Notes: generated by a model not told the origin, from the sequence alone. A stretch of DNA of 64,000 nt from JAJEEA01 sp965243615 (GCA_965243615.1 CBDEVO010000003.1:2976001-3040000); one strand, 5' to 3'. Positions 44,212-53,743 are shown, numbered from the stretch's first letter. Made by a program: numbers and translations.

Positions 44212-46580
44212 GCGAACCCACCGTCCTCGACCGGCTGCTCGCGAGCCTGCGGGCGAAGGCGGCGTCGCTCGACGGCGAGACGCGCCCCGCCGCGGTGCTG
44301 TGGACGGACCCGAAGGGCGAATGGCGACCCCTGGTCGACCTGCTGCTGCAGAACGTCGACGAGTGCGTGGTGCTCGGCGACTACGCCCCGGCCCGCCGCA
44401 CGGGTCCCGCCGTCTGGCTGCGCTGCGTCGTGGACCGCACGCTCGACGAGCCGGCGTTGCCCGACGGCCGCCCGCCCATCGTCTACCTGCCGGGCGTGGG
44501 GCGCCAGGATCTCCGCGCGGGCGGAGAGTGCCCGGACGAACTGAGGCCGCTGGTCGAGCTGCTGTTCCGGGGCGCGCTGTGGCGCCAGCCGAACGGCAGC
44601 GACTGGACCGTCAACGCCTTCCTGACGTCGCGCAAGGCGCTCGCCCTCGACGTCGCCGGCGACCGCACCACCGCGGAGGCTCTGCTGCGGGCGCTGCCCG
44701 AGGTGGCGCTGGCGCCGGTGGCGCAACTGGAGGGACGCCGCCTCGAGGCGGACGACTTCGACCGCATGCTGGCCGGCGACGTCATCCGCGATCTGCTGCG
44801 GTGGATGGGCGATCCCGAGACGACGCGCGCGCGTCTGGGCGACAACGGCTGGCACGCGTTCTGCACCCGCTGTCAGGACGAGCTGGGGTTCAATCCGGCG
44901 CAGGAGGCGGACGTGGTCGCCGGCGAGCGCATGGCGAGGGGCGAGGAGGGGTGGGCGAAGGTGTGGGAGCGGTTCGCCGAGGCGCCGGGCGCCTACGGGG
45001 ACGTTGCGGGCCTCCTGCGGCGCAGCGCGCCGGCGGGCGCCCTGCGGTTCGAGGAACGGGAGCGGTGGCCGGACCTGAACGACGAGGACGAGGGCGCGGT
45101 GCGCGACGCCCTCGGGAAGCTGCCGGCGTTGCCGCACCGCGAGGCGTGCGAGACGGTGGCGGCGCTGGAGAGGCAACACGGCGAACGGCGCGCGTGGGTG
45201 TGGGCGCGCCTCGGGCTGGCGCCCATGGCCGAGGTGCTGAAGCCGCTCTCGGGTCTGGCCGCGGCGGCGCGGCGGGCGCTGGGCGGGACCGAGCCGGCGG
45301 ACGTGGCGGCGGCCTACCTGGAGCGCGGGTGGCAGGCCGACCTCGGCGCCTGGCAGGCGGTGGCGGCGGCGCCCGTCCCCGACGAGGCGTGCGTGTCGCG
45401 GGCGGTGCGGCGCCTGCTGGAACCGTGGCTGGACGAATCGGCGAGGGCGTTCCAGGCGGCGGTCGAACGCACCTCCCTGCCGGGCGCCGGGGGGCAACCG
45501 GCGGTCGAGGCGGGGGACGACGGTTGCCTCGTCTTCGTCGACGGGTTGCGCTACGACCTCGCGCAGCGCCTCGCGGAGCGGCTGGAGGGCTGCGGGCTCC
45601 GCGTGGACCTCGGCTATCGGTGGGCGGCGCTGCCGACGGTGACCGGGACGGGGAAACCGGCGGTGACGCCGGTGGCGCCGGACATCGAGGCCGGCGGGCT
45701 CGGCCGGGCGTTCGGGGCGCGGATACGGCCCGGCGGGAAGGCGTCGGAGGGCCCCGGCCCGAGTCTTGCCCGGGGGTCCGATCTGCGTGCCGCCGCCGCG
45801 GCGTCCCTGCGCGCCGCGCTGGAGGCTCGAGGCTACCAGGTCGTGGCCGGCGACGGCGCCGACGCCCCCCGCGCCCATCCCGCGCGCGGGTGGCTGGAGG
45901 CCGGCGAGTTCGACACCCTCGGCCACCAGCGGGGCGCGCGGCTCGCGCGTGACCTCGAAGGCGAGCTGGAGCGCGTGGCGGAACGGATAGGGCGCGTGCT
46001 CGACGCCGGCTGGGCGTCGGTCCGCGTGGTGACCGACCACGGATGGCTGTTGCTGCCGGGCGGGCTGCCCAGGGTGGATTTGCCGAAGCACTTGACGGAG
46101 ACCCGCTGGGCCCGCTGCGCGGCGATCTCCGGGGAATCGGTCCCCGACGTCGGCCGCGCCCCCTGGCACTGGGACGCCCGGCAGTGGTTCGCGACGCCGC
46201 CCGGCGCCGCCTGCTTCAACCGCTCGGAGGAGTACGCGCACGGCGGCCTGAGCATCCAGGAGTGCCTGATCCCGGATCTCGCGGTGACCCGCGCCGACGT
46301 GTCGGAGGCGGCCGGCAGCATCACGTCGGTCACGTGGCGCGGCCTCCGCTGCTTCGTCGAGGCGGACGTCCGTGGCGGGCCGGTGACGGCCGACCTGCGC
46401 CTGGCGCGGCCCACCGGCGAGTCGGTGGCCGCGAGCGCTAAGCCGATCGACGCCGAGGGCGCGGTCAGCCTGGTGCTGGCCGACGACGAGCACGAGATGG
46501 CCGCGCTGGTGCTCGTCCTGCTGGACGACGCGGGCCGGGTGCTGGCCCAGCGGCCGGTCCGCGTAGGAGAGGACGCATGA
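44208..46580 (+). CDS. pglZ: BREX alkaline-phosphatase-fold protein PglZ (type B)
   Basis: 790 residues from the ATG overlapping the upstream stop. The PglZ core shows DGCLVFVDGLRYDLAQRL, where Asp445 is a likely metal ligand, and VVTDHGWLLLPGGLPRVDLPK, the phosphatase-superfamily metal-binding segment. The N-terminal part (AVLWTDPKGEWRPLVDLLL) is typical of BREX-1 PglZ type B. PglZ is a universal BREX component, a nuclease or phosphatase needed for defence. It is intact and overlaps brxL. Confidence 0.93.
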   Translation: MSEPTVLDRLLASLRAKAASLDGETRPAAVLWTDPKGEWRPLVDLLLQNVDECVVLGDYAPARRTGPAVWLRCVVDRTLDEPALPDGRPPIVYLPGVGRQDLRAGGECPDELRPLVELLFRGALWRQPNGSDWTVNAFLTSRKALALDVAGDRTTAEALLRALPEVALAPVAQLEGRRLEADDFDRMLAGDVIRDLLRWMGDPETTRARLGDNGWHAFCTRCQDELGFNPAQEADVVAGERMARGEEGWAKVWERFAEAPGAYGDVAGLLRRSAPAGALRFEERERWPDLNDEDEGAVRDALGKLPALPHREACETVAALERQHGERRAWVWARLGLAPMAEVLKPLSGLAAAARRALGGTEPADVAAAYLERGWQADLGAWQAVAAAPVPDEACVSRAVRRLLEPWLDESARAFQAAVERTSLPGAGGQPAVEAGDDGCLVFVDGLRYDLAQRLAERLEGCGLRVDLGYRWAALPTVTGTGKPAVTPVAPDIEAGGLGRAFGARIRPGGKASEGPGPSLARGSDLRAAAAASLRAALEARGYQVVAGDGADAPRAHPARGWLEAGEFDTLGHQRGARLARDLEGELERVAERIGRVLDAGWASVRVVTDHGWLLLPGGLPRVDLPKHLTETRWARCAAISGESVPDVGRAPWHWDARQWFATPPGAACFNRSEEYAHGGLSIQECLIPDLAVTRADVSEAAGSITSVTWRGLRCFVEADVRGGPVTADLRLARPTGESVAASAKPIDAEGAVSLVLADDEHEMAALVLVLLDDAGRVLAQRPVRVGEDA

Positions 46581-48637
46581 GCGACGCCGTCGAGATGGAC
46601 GCGCTGGACGCGCTTGCCGCGGACGCCTTTCCGGGCTACCTCGTGCGCAAGGACCTGGTGCGGCGCTACGCGCGTCAGTACCCGGTGCCGACCTACGTGG
46701 TCGAGTTCCTGCTGGGGCGCTACTGCGCGAGCGTCGACGAACGCGAGATAGAGGAGGGGCTGGCCATCGTCGAGCGGCAGCTCCAGGGCCGGACGGTGCG
46801 GACCAGCGAGCGGGAGGTGTTCAAGTCGCGCGCCCGCGAGAACGGCTCGGTCAAGCTGATCGACGTCGTTCGCGCCAGGCTGGACGCGAAGAACGACTGC
46901 TACGTGGCCGAGCTGCCGAGCCTGAACCTGAACGACGTGCAGGTGTCGGACGCCCTCGTCAAGGACAACGAGCGCATGCTCGGCGACGGGTTCTACGCCG
47001 AGGTGACCCTCGGCTACGACCCGGTGGAGTCGCAGGACGCCTCGGGCCGCCCGTTCCGCCTCGCGCAGTTGCGCCCCATCCAGATGTCGAAGCCGGACGT
47101 GCTCGACGTGCTGGCCAGGGGCCGCCGCGCATTCACGACCGCGCATTGGCGCGACTTCCTCGTCCGGTCCGCGGGCCTGGAGCCGAGGAGCCTGGACGAG
47201 GCGGCCAAGCGCGTCGTCCTCCTCCGCATGGCGCCGTTCGTCGAGCGCAACTACAACCTCGTCGAGCTGGGTCCGCGCGGGACCGGGAAGAGCCACATCT
47301 ACCAGCAGCTCTCTCCCTACTCGCACCTGCTGTCGGGCGGCAAGGCCACCGTCGCCAAGATGTTCGTGAACATGGCCAACGGGCAGCGCGGGCTCGTCTG
47401 CCAGTACGACGTGGTCTGCTTCGACGAGGTCGCCGGCATCTCCTTCGACCAGAAGGACGGCGTCAACATCATGAAGGGCTACATGGCCTCGGGCGAGTTC
47501 AGCCGCGGCAAGGCGAGCATCCGCGCCGAGGGTGGCATCGTCATGGTCGGGAACTTCGAGGTGGACGTCGAGCAGCAGCAGCGCATCGGCCATCTCCTCA
47601 GTCCACTACCGAGGGAGATGCGGGACGACACCGCCTTCCACGACCGCATCCACGCCTATGCCCCGGGCTGGAACTTTCCGAAGCTCAACCCCGCCGATCA
47701 CCTCACCAACCACTTCGGGCTCGTGAGCGACTTCCTGAGCGAGTGCTGGACCCGCCTGCGGCGGACGAGCCGAGTCTCGGCGCTCCAGAACCGCGTGTTC
47801 TGGGGCGGGGCGCTGAGCGGGCGCGATGTGGAGGCCGTGCACAAGACCTGCTCGGGTCTCGTGAAGCTGCTCTTCCCCGACCCCGACGCGCCCGTGTCGG
47901 ACGACGACCTGGAGTGGGTCGTGCGGTTGGCCCTGGAGTCGCGCCGGCGCGTGAAGGAGCAGCAGAAGCGCTGCCTGAAGAGCGAGTTCCGCAACACGCA
48001 TTTCTCGTTCACCCTCGGGGTCGACGGCGTCGAGCAGTTCGTCTCGACCCCCGAGCTGCACAGCGACGAGGCCATCGACGGCGATCCGCTGCCGCCCGGG
48101 CAGGTCTGGGCCATCGGCCCCGGCCACGGCGAGACCGGCGCGGGCCTCTACCGCATCGAGATCGCCGCGGGCCCCGGCAACGGCGCCAAGGTATTGAACC
48201 ACCCCGTGCCGCCCGCCTTCCGCGAGAGCGTCAAGGTGGGCGAGCAGAACCTATACGCGCGCGCCAAGGAGCTGATTGGCGACCGGGACGCGCGGGCCCA
48301 CGAGTACACCATCCAGCTTCGGCCGTTCGACGCGGACACGTCCGGCGCGGGTCTCGGGCTGCCCGTCCTCGTGGCCTGTGTCGGTGGGTTGCTGGAGCGC
48401 AGCACACGCGGCGGCACCATCATCGTCGGACCTCTGAACCTCGGCGGGTCGATAGAGAGGATCCCCAACCCGGTGGCCGTTGCCGAACTCGCGGTGGACA
48501 AGCAGGCCGCCACGCTGCTGATGCCGGTCGCGGCCCGGCGGGCCCTGAACGAGCTGCCGGACGACCTATGGACGAAGATCAACGTCGAGTTCTACAGCGA
48601 CCCGGCGGACGGGGTCTTCAAGGCGCTGCTGGAATAG
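46577..48637 (+). CDS. brxL: BREX Lon-like AAA+ protein BrxL
   Basis: 686 residues, with the ATG overlapping the pglZ stop. AAA+ domain: Walker A GPRGTGKS (232-239), Walker B VVCFDEVAGI, and the conserved FMNMGAVSM-like MFVNMANGQRGLVCQYD block. The C-terminal Lon-protease-like domain is recognisable (RAHEYTIQLRPFDADTSGAG, then GGTIIVGPLNLGGSIERI), but the Lon catalytic Ser and Lys positions read Gly and Ile/Glu, so proteolysis is doubtful. BrxL assembles as rings around DNA in characterised type 1 systems. It is the last core gene of the island. Confidence 0.93.
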   Translation: MSDAVEMDALDALAADAFPGYLVRKDLVRRYARQYPVPTYVVEFLLGRYCASVDEREIEEGLAIVERQLQGRTVRTSEREVFKSRARENGSVKLIDVVRARLDAKNDCYVAELPSLNLNDVQVSDALVKDNERMLGDGFYAEVTLGYDPVESQDASGRPFRLAQLRPIQMSKPDVLDVLARGRRAFTTAHWRDFLVRSAGLEPRSLDEAAKRVVLLRMAPFVERNYNLVELGPRGTGKSHIYQQLSPYSHLLSGGKATVAKMFVNMANGQRGLVCQYDVVCFDEVAGISFDQKDGVNIMKGYMASGEFSRGKASIRAEGGIVMVGNFEVDVEQQQRIGHLLSPLPREMRDDTAFHDRIHAYAPGWNFPKLNPADHLTNHFGLVSDFLSECWTRLRRTSRVSALQNRVFWGGALSGRDVEAVHKTCSGLVKLLFPDPDAPVSDDDLEWVVRLALESRRRVKEQQKRCLKSEFRNTHFSFTLGVDGVEQFVSTPELHSDEAIDGDPLPPGQVWAIGPGHGETGAGLYRIEIAAGPGNGAKVLNHPVPPAFRESVKVGEQNLYARAKELIGDRDARAHEYTIQLRPFDADTSGAGLGLPVLVACVGGLLERSTRGGTIIVGPLNLGGSIERIPNPVAVAELAVDKQAATLLMPVAARRALNELPDDLWTKINVEFYSDPADGVFKALLE

Positions 48638-48726
48638 GGGCGCTTGCTCGTGTCAGATGTCTTGGGGGGCTTGGGCCAGCCGTTTCGGGGTGGCATTACC
48701 ATATTCTGGAGGGAAGAAGAGAGGCC

Positions 48727-49098
48727 ATGGGCATCATGCACGTCAACGTCACCATCCGGAACCCGGCCGATCCCGCGAGGAGTTGGGAGGGACCGTTTCT
48801 GGTCGATACCGGGGCGATCGATTCGCTCGTCCCGCGGCCGCACCTGGAAGCCATCGGCCTCGTGCCCAGGGCCCGGCGGACCTACGAGACCGCGGACGGC
48901 CGTGAGGTCACGATGGACGTCACCACGGGGGAGATCGAGCTCATGGGCGAGCTCACGGCCGGGCTCATCATCTTCGGGGACGCCGACGCCGAGCCGCTGC
49001 TCGGCGTCACCGCCCTCGAGTCCGCCGGCATCGAGATCGATCCGCAGAACCAGCGGTTGAAGAAGCTGCCCTCGGTGCGGCTCAAGGGGCTTCGATGA
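48727..49098 (+). CDS. Clan AA (retropepsin-like) aspartic protease
   Basis: 123 residues from the ATG at 48727, preceded by GAGAGG. The catalytic motif LVDTGAIDSLVP (Asp-Thr-Gly) is followed by the second-half signature PLLGVTALESAGIEIDPQNQRL. This is the size of single-domain bacterial clan AA proteases, which must dimerise to be active. It lies 89 bases after brxL and overlaps the PQQ dehydrogenase start (ATGA), so it belongs to the flanking operon rather than clearly to BREX. It has no signal peptide. Confidence 0.85.
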   Translation: MGIMHVNVTIRNPADPARSWEGPFLVDTGAIDSLVPRPHLEAIGLVPRARRTYETADGREVTMDVTTGEIELMGELTAGLIIFGDADAEPLLGVTALESAGIEIDPQNQRLKKLPSVRLKGLR

Positions 49099-51047
49099 GT
49101 CGGGGCAAGCGGCAACTTGCTGCGGTCAGCCTCGCCGGGCTGGCTATCGCCGGTCTGCCGGCGGCCGCCGTGGCCCAGGCCACCGGCGACGCGCCGAGCG
49201 ACTGGTCCTACTTCGGCGGCACCCGCGCCTTCACCCGCTACGCGCCCCTCGACCAGATCGACCGGGGCAACGTCGCCGGCCTGCGGGTGGCGTGGCGGCG
49301 GCCGGCCGTCGACGCGTCGTTCACCGGACCGTTCCCCGAGCTGGAGCCGTCGGGCTATCTCCGCTCCACCCCGATCCTGGTGGACGGGGTGCTCTACGCG
49401 TCGAACGCGGTGGGGTTGGTCGAAGCGTTCGATCCCGCCACGGGCGCGACGCTGTGGCTGCAGCGGCCGCCGCTGCCGACCCTGGAGGGGGTCGCGGGCC
49501 GCGGCGCCCACGGCGTGGCCTATTGGTCGGACGGCGAGGACCGGCGCATCTTCGCGTTCCGCAACCGGTTCCTGTACGCCCTCGACGCCGCCACCGGCGA
49601 GCCGATCGCGGAGTTCGGCGACGGTGGGCGCGTCGACCTGACGCCGCCGGGCGCCCGGAGCGCCCACGGCGGGGCGAGCCCCATCGTGGTCGGCGACGTG
49701 GTGGTGGCGGCGGGCACGGTGGACGGCGCCGGCGACAGCGGCGCGCGCTGGCGCGGCAGCGCCCCGGAGAACGTGCGGGGCTTCGACGCGCGGACCGGCG
49801 AGTTGCGGTGGACCTTCCACGTCGTGCCGCGGCCGGGTGAGTTCGGCGCCGACACCTGGGGCGCCGGCTCCCTTGAAGCCTCGGGCGACCTCGGGTCGTG
49901 GTGCTGCCTCAGCGCCGACCCCGGGCTGGGCTACGTCTACGTGCCGCTGACGGCTCCCACGGCCGCCTACTACGGCGGCCACCGGCCCGGCGACAACCTC
50001 TTCTCGAACAGCCTCGTCGCCCTCGACGCGGCTACCGGCGAGCGGGTCTGGCACTTCCAGATGGTGCACCACGACCTGTGGGAGTACGACACCGTCGGGC
50101 CCCCGACCCTGGGCGAGATCACGGTGGACGGCCGCCGCATCCGCGCCGTCATGCAGCCGAGCAAGACGGGGTTCCTGTACGTTTTCGACCGCGCGACCGG
50201 CGAGCCGGTATGGCCCATCGAGGAGCGCACGGTGCCGCCGTCGACGGTGCCGGGCGAGCAGGCGTCGCCGACCCAGCCGTTCCCGACCCGCCCGCCACCG
50301 TTCGCGCACCAGGGAGTGAGCGAGGACGACCTGATCGACTTCACGTCCGACCTCGAGGAGCAGGCCCGCGAGGTCGCCGGCCGCTTCGTCCTCGGCCCCC
50401 TGTTCACGCCGCCGTCGCTCGTCAGCGACGGGCCGGGTGGCACCGACGGCACCCTCGCCCTCCCCGGCTCGTGGGGCTCGGGCAACTGGAACACCGGCGC
50501 GTTCGATCCCGAGACGGGGCTCTACTACGCCTTCTCCCACGTCGTGCCGCGGGTCTACCGGCTCGCCGACGCCTCGGGCGAAGAGAACGCGGAGATGACC
50601 TACTACAGCCCCAACCGCGAAGCGCCGTACCCGGACGGCATCCCCCTCGTCAAGCCGCCGTGGGGCCGCCTCACCGCCATCGACCTCAACCGCGGCGATC
50701 TGGTATGGCGGGTCGCCAACGGCCGCGGGCTGCGCGACCATCCCGCCCTGCGCGGGCTCGACCTGCCGAGGCTCGGCATCGCCAGCCGACCGGTGGCGCT
50801 GGTGACGGCAACGCTGCTCTTCATCGGCGAGGGCGGCAACGTCTTCGGCGGCATCCAGGACAACATGTGGGGGACGGCCTTCCGCGCCTACGACAAGGCG
50901 ACGGGCGCGGTGGTCTGGGAGACGGAGCTGCCGGCGGGGACGACCGGCGGGCCGATGACCTACCTGCACGAGGGCCGGCAGTTCATCGTGGTCCCCGTCG
51001 GCGGCCGCGACCGGCCGGCGGAGTGGGTGGCGCTGGCCCTGCCCTGA
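49095..51047 (+). CDS. PQQ-dependent dehydrogenase (quinoprotein glucose/alcohol dehydrogenase-like)
   Basis: 650 residues with a signal peptide (LAAVSLAGLAIAGLPAAAVAQ) and an eight-bladed quinoprotein propeller: WSYFGGTRAFTRYAPLDQI, GATLWLQRP, HGGASPIVVGDVVV and HHDLWEYDTVGPPTL, the last containing the HHDLWDYD-like motif of membrane glucose and related dehydrogenases. GSWGSGNWNTGAFDPETGLYY is the expected late blade. It should oxidise a sugar or alcohol in the periplasm with PQQ. There is no membrane anchor and no cytochrome domain, so the electron acceptor is unknown. Better supported as an enzyme than the three small propellers at 19.6-24.6 kb. Confidence 0.87.
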   Translation: MSRGKRQLAAVSLAGLAIAGLPAAAVAQATGDAPSDWSYFGGTRAFTRYAPLDQIDRGNVAGLRVAWRRPAVDASFTGPFPELEPSGYLRSTPILVDGVLYASNAVGLVEAFDPATGATLWLQRPPLPTLEGVAGRGAHGVAYWSDGEDRRIFAFRNRFLYALDAATGEPIAEFGDGGRVDLTPPGARSAHGGASPIVVGDVVVAAGTVDGAGDSGARWRGSAPENVRGFDARTGELRWTFHVVPRPGEFGADTWGAGSLEASGDLGSWCCLSADPGLGYVYVPLTAPTAAYYGGHRPGDNLFSNSLVALDAATGERVWHFQMVHHDLWEYDTVGPPTLGEITVDGRRIRAVMQPSKTGFLYVFDRATGEPVWPIEERTVPPSTVPGEQASPTQPFPTRPPPFAHQGVSEDDLIDFTSDLEEQAREVAGRFVLGPLFTPPSLVSDGPGGTDGTLALPGSWGSGNWNTGAFDPETGLYYAFSHVVPRVYRLADASGEENAEMTYYSPNREAPYPDGIPLVKPPWGRLTAIDLNRGDLVWRVANGRGLRDHPALRGLDLPRLGIASRPVALVTATLLFIGEGGNVFGGIQDNMWGTAFRAYDKATGAVVWETELPAGTTGGPMTYLHEGRQFIVVPVGGRDRPAEWVALALP

Positions 51048-51067
51048 CGGGCGGGGGAACGGCGGCG

Positions 51068-52072
51068 TCAAGCTCGGTCGTCGTCGAGCATCTCCTCCAG
51101 CAGGTCGTCGTTGGTACGCAGCGGTTTCGACACCCGGCCCACCGAAACCGGGCTCAGGTCGGCCAGCGTGGTGGAGCGGGCCACCCCTCGCGTCCGTTGC
51201 TTCTCCGAGGCTTCCCGGTCGTATTGCCAGAGCGCCTTGTCGATCAGGCGTGGGAAGACGCCCTGTTCGCGTGCGCTCCATCGCCTGAGCAGCAGCGTAT
51301 AGCGCCGAAACTCCTCAGGCTTGAAAAGCGTGCGCCTGCCCTTGTCGAAAGTCGAGGATCCAGTAAGCCGGTGCAACGCCCGCCAGGTGCGTACGTCCAG
51401 GATTCCGAACCTCTTCGGATTCAGCGCGGTGAGAAAGGTCGAGGCGGTGGGGTAGCTCACCGCGTTGAGCTCGTTCAGGATCCGGGCGGCCTCCTCTGGA
51501 AACTCGGGCCGTTCGTCAGTACATCGGGCCGCGGTCGCGGTCAACCGCTCGACATCCTCGTTCCGGTTCCGCTTCCGGAAGTTGCTCCACTGGCGAGCCG
51601 TCTTCCATTTCACCAATTCGGACGCCTGCTGGAGCGTGAGGTGACCCTGGTTCCGGTAATCGGCGCCCCTTCCGTCGAGCGTCTGTTCGCCATTGCGGTA
51701 GGAGAAGTCCTTGGCCAGCCGTCGGAGCTTGTCGCTCGGGAGCTGCTTCCTCAACTTGTCCACGAGCTCGTCGATGCCGGCGCCGGCGAATGGATCGACG
51801 GGCTCGAAGGAGATCCGGAGACGCGTCCCGGTGCTCCTGGCGAGCGCCTCCAATGTGCGGGTCGACGGGTTTCCCCGTCCGCACTCGAGTCGCGCCACGA
51901 CCGACTGGGTCGTATCCATGCGTTCCGCCAACTGCGCCTGGGTGAGCCCGGCGCCCAGGCGCGCCTCGATCAGCGAGCGCGTCAGCGTGAACTCGGCATC
52001 GAGATCGTCATAGGCCCGGCGATACGCCGGGGCGCGGCTCCATTTCCGGTGGAGATCCCGTACCTTGGTCAT
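51068..52072 (-). CDS. higA: HigA-type antitoxin with large extra C-terminal domain
   Basis: 334 residues, about three times the usual HigA. Residues 25-95 are an XRE/HTH domain of HigA type (RSLIEARLGAGLTQAQLAER, then TTQSVVARLECGRGNPS). The C-terminal two-thirds contain LVKWKTARQWSNFRKRN, then LNAVSYPTASTFLTALNPKR and FGILDVRTWRALH, a pattern recalling the helix-hairpin-helix core of base-excision glycosylases; this fold is my inference. It overlaps higB as ATGA. It probably represses its own promoter at the palindrome upstream of higB. Confidence 0.82.
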   Translation of the reverse strand: MTKVRDLHRKWSRAPAYRRAYDDLDAEFTLTRSLIEARLGAGLTQAQLAERMDTTQSVVARLECGRGNPSTRTLEALARSTGTRLRISFEPVDPFAGAGIDELVDKLRKQLPSDKLRRLAKDFSYRNGEQTLDGRGADYRNQGHLTLQQASELVKWKTARQWSNFRKRNRNEDVERLTATAARCTDERPEFPEEAARILNELNAVSYPTASTFLTALNPKRFGILDVRTWRALHRLTGSSTFDKGRRTLFKPEEFRRYTLLLRRWSAREQGVFPRLIDKALWQYDREASEKQRTRGVARSTTLADLSPVSVGRVSKPLRTNDDLLEEMLDDDRA

Positions 52073-52395
52073 TCGTTCACCTTGCGCGCCCGCCGCAGGG
52101 CCAGCCGTACCTCGCCGGCGGGCGTCTTGCGTGTCTTCTTGACGAACACTCGTACGACCACGATACGTCGATCGCGGACCGTGACGTAGAGTGCTCGGGC
52201 TATTCCGGCGCGGCCGGTCAGGCGCATTTCCCAGAGCGGACCCTGTACGTGCTTGACGTACGGTTCACGTACACCGTCGAGTCCGACCGCAGCGATCAGT
52301 TCGCTGATGCGCGCGAACCGGGCGCGCATGTCGGCGGGCAGGGCGTCGAGCTCCCCGTCGACGGTCTCGTTCAGGGTCTCGACCGACCAGCGCAC
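52069..52395 (-). CDS. higB: HigB/Gp49-type toxin
   Basis: 108 residues of the RelE-like Gp49/HigB family: VDGELDALPADMRARFARIS, then VKHVQGPLWEMRLTGRAGIARALYVTVRDRRIVVVRVFVKKTRKTP in the typical order. The toxin gene comes first, as in higBA loci. Family members cleave mRNA on the ribosome. It starts at the ATG 10 bases after an AT-rich palindromic promoter. Confidence 0.88.
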   Translation of the reverse strand: MRWSVETLNETVDGELDALPADMRARFARISELIAAVGLDGVREPYVKHVQGPLWEMRLTGRAGIARALYVTVRDRRIVVVRVFVKKTRKTPAGEVRLALRRARKVNE

Positions 52396-52404
52396 CGACG
52401 CAAT

Positions 52405-52420
52405 ATAGCATATGTGCTAT
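52405..52420 (-). promoter_or_regulatory. Putative higBA operator/promoter
   Basis: ATAGCA-TATG-TGCTAT, a perfect 6-bp inverted repeat with a 4-base centre in an AT-rich island, 10 bases upstream of higB. On the minus strand TATATT inside it could serve as a -10 box. Fits HigA autorepression. Confidence 0.5.
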
Positions 52421-52558
52421 GTACGGGGTCGAATCCGGGGGCCGCCCTTGACAACCCGCTCCGGTAGCGGCATGGTTGCGGGCAGCGTCCGTGACGGTCA
52501 GTGCCGCGACTCGGCTCGGCGACGAGCGGGGTGCGCGGCGGAGACGACGGGAGGAGCG

Positions 52559-53743
52559 ATGACTGCCCCAGGCGTGCGTCGTCGAGAGCCGTTTCGGGAG
52601 AAGTCGACCGTCGGGCTCGCCGTCGCACTGGCGCTGGTCCTCGGCGGGATTGGCGCGCCCGACGCGTCTGCCGAGACGCGCGGTTACGTGATCTCCATGG
52701 TCCACACCGCGACCTGGGCGAACGCGGACACCTGCCCGCAGGGCGACAACGGCGGGCTCACCGCGCTGAAGGTGCGGCGCCTCGTCGGCCGGGGCTTCAG
52801 CGAAGCGGAGGCCAGGACCATCCTCGCCACCGGTGTCGACGCGGACGGCAACCGGGTGCCGGTCAACGAGCTTCCGCGCCTGAACGGGCAGGCGGTCAAC
52901 CCCGGCAACGTGCCCGTGCTCGTCGCCGACCCGCGGATCCGCACCGCGCGGGGCCGCTTCGCCCACGGCTTCAATCTGAACGGCGTCGTAGAGCCCGACG
53001 CCTTCGAGGATCCGGTCAGCGGCGAGGTCGGGGTCGACAACCAGATGTGGCGGGCCCTGGGCTGCTTCGAGGTCTACCAGGTGCGCCGGCCGGTGCGGCC
53101 CTACAACGAGGACATCGCCTGGGACACCGCGCTCGACGCGATGCCGGCGTGGCTGATGTCGGTGTCCGGGGGCGACCTGGACCGCGACGGCCCCGTCACC
53201 GTCACCTTCGACCGGTCCCTGAACGTGGCCATGCGCGACGCGCGCGTCGGGGTGCTGTCGGGCGCCACCTTCGTCGTCGACCCCGACCCGCGCTCGCACA
53301 GCGTGTTCGCGGGCCGCATCGAGGATGGCGTCCTCACCATCGAGCCGGGCGACTTCTCCATTCAGGGCGAGTCGCAGTTCTACGCGATCCTGCGGTTCAC
53401 GGGCACCCGCCTTCGTCTGGAGATGGCCGACCACGGCGGCGCGTCGGGCATCATCGGCGGCTACCAGCCGTGGCGCGACTACTTCCACTACCTGGCCATC
53501 CGCGGCGAGGAGAACGCCCAGGTGGACCTGCCGGGGGTGTACTACGCCATGAGGCGCCTGGCCGATGGCGTGCCGGACCCGGAGACGGGGGAGAACACCG
53601 CGATCTCAGCCGCCTATTTCCTCGAGGCGGTGCCCGCCTTCCACGCGACGCTGGCGGGCGAGGTCGTGGCCGACGCCGTCGGTCCCGGCCCGGAGCTGAG
53701 CGGACCGGCGGTGCACGAGAACGTGACGCTGGACCCGGAATGA
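52559..53743 (+). CDS. Secreted hypothetical protein
   Basis: 394 residues from the ATG preceded by GGAGG. A signal peptide (TVGLAVALALVLGGIGAPDASA) is followed by GYVISMVHTATWANADTCPQG, repeated GR/SEAEARTI segments and YQVRRPVRPYNEDIAWDTAL. I do not recognise the fold. It lies directly before the DUF1592/DUF1552 genes in the same orientation, a group that in Acidobacteriota and Planctomycetes often carries such a leading secreted protein. Five Cys residues are few and unpatterned, so a haem protein is unlikely. Confidence 0.72.
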   Translation: MTAPGVRRREPFREKSTVGLAVALALVLGGIGAPDASAETRGYVISMVHTATWANADTCPQGDNGGLTALKVRRLVGRGFSEAEARTILATGVDADGNRVPVNELPRLNGQAVNPGNVPVLVADPRIRTARGRFAHGFNLNGVVEPDAFEDPVSGEVGVDNQMWRALGCFEVYQVRRPVRPYNEDIAWDTALDAMPAWLMSVSGGDLDRDGPVTVTFDRSLNVAMRDARVGVLSGATFVVDPDPRSHSVFAGRIEDGVLTIEPGDFSIQGESQFYAILRFTGTRLRLEMADHGGASGIIGGYQPWRDYFHYLAIRGEENAQVDLPGVYYAMRRLADGVPDPETGENTAISAAYFLEAVPAFHATLAGEVVADAVGPGPELSGPAVHENVTLDPE

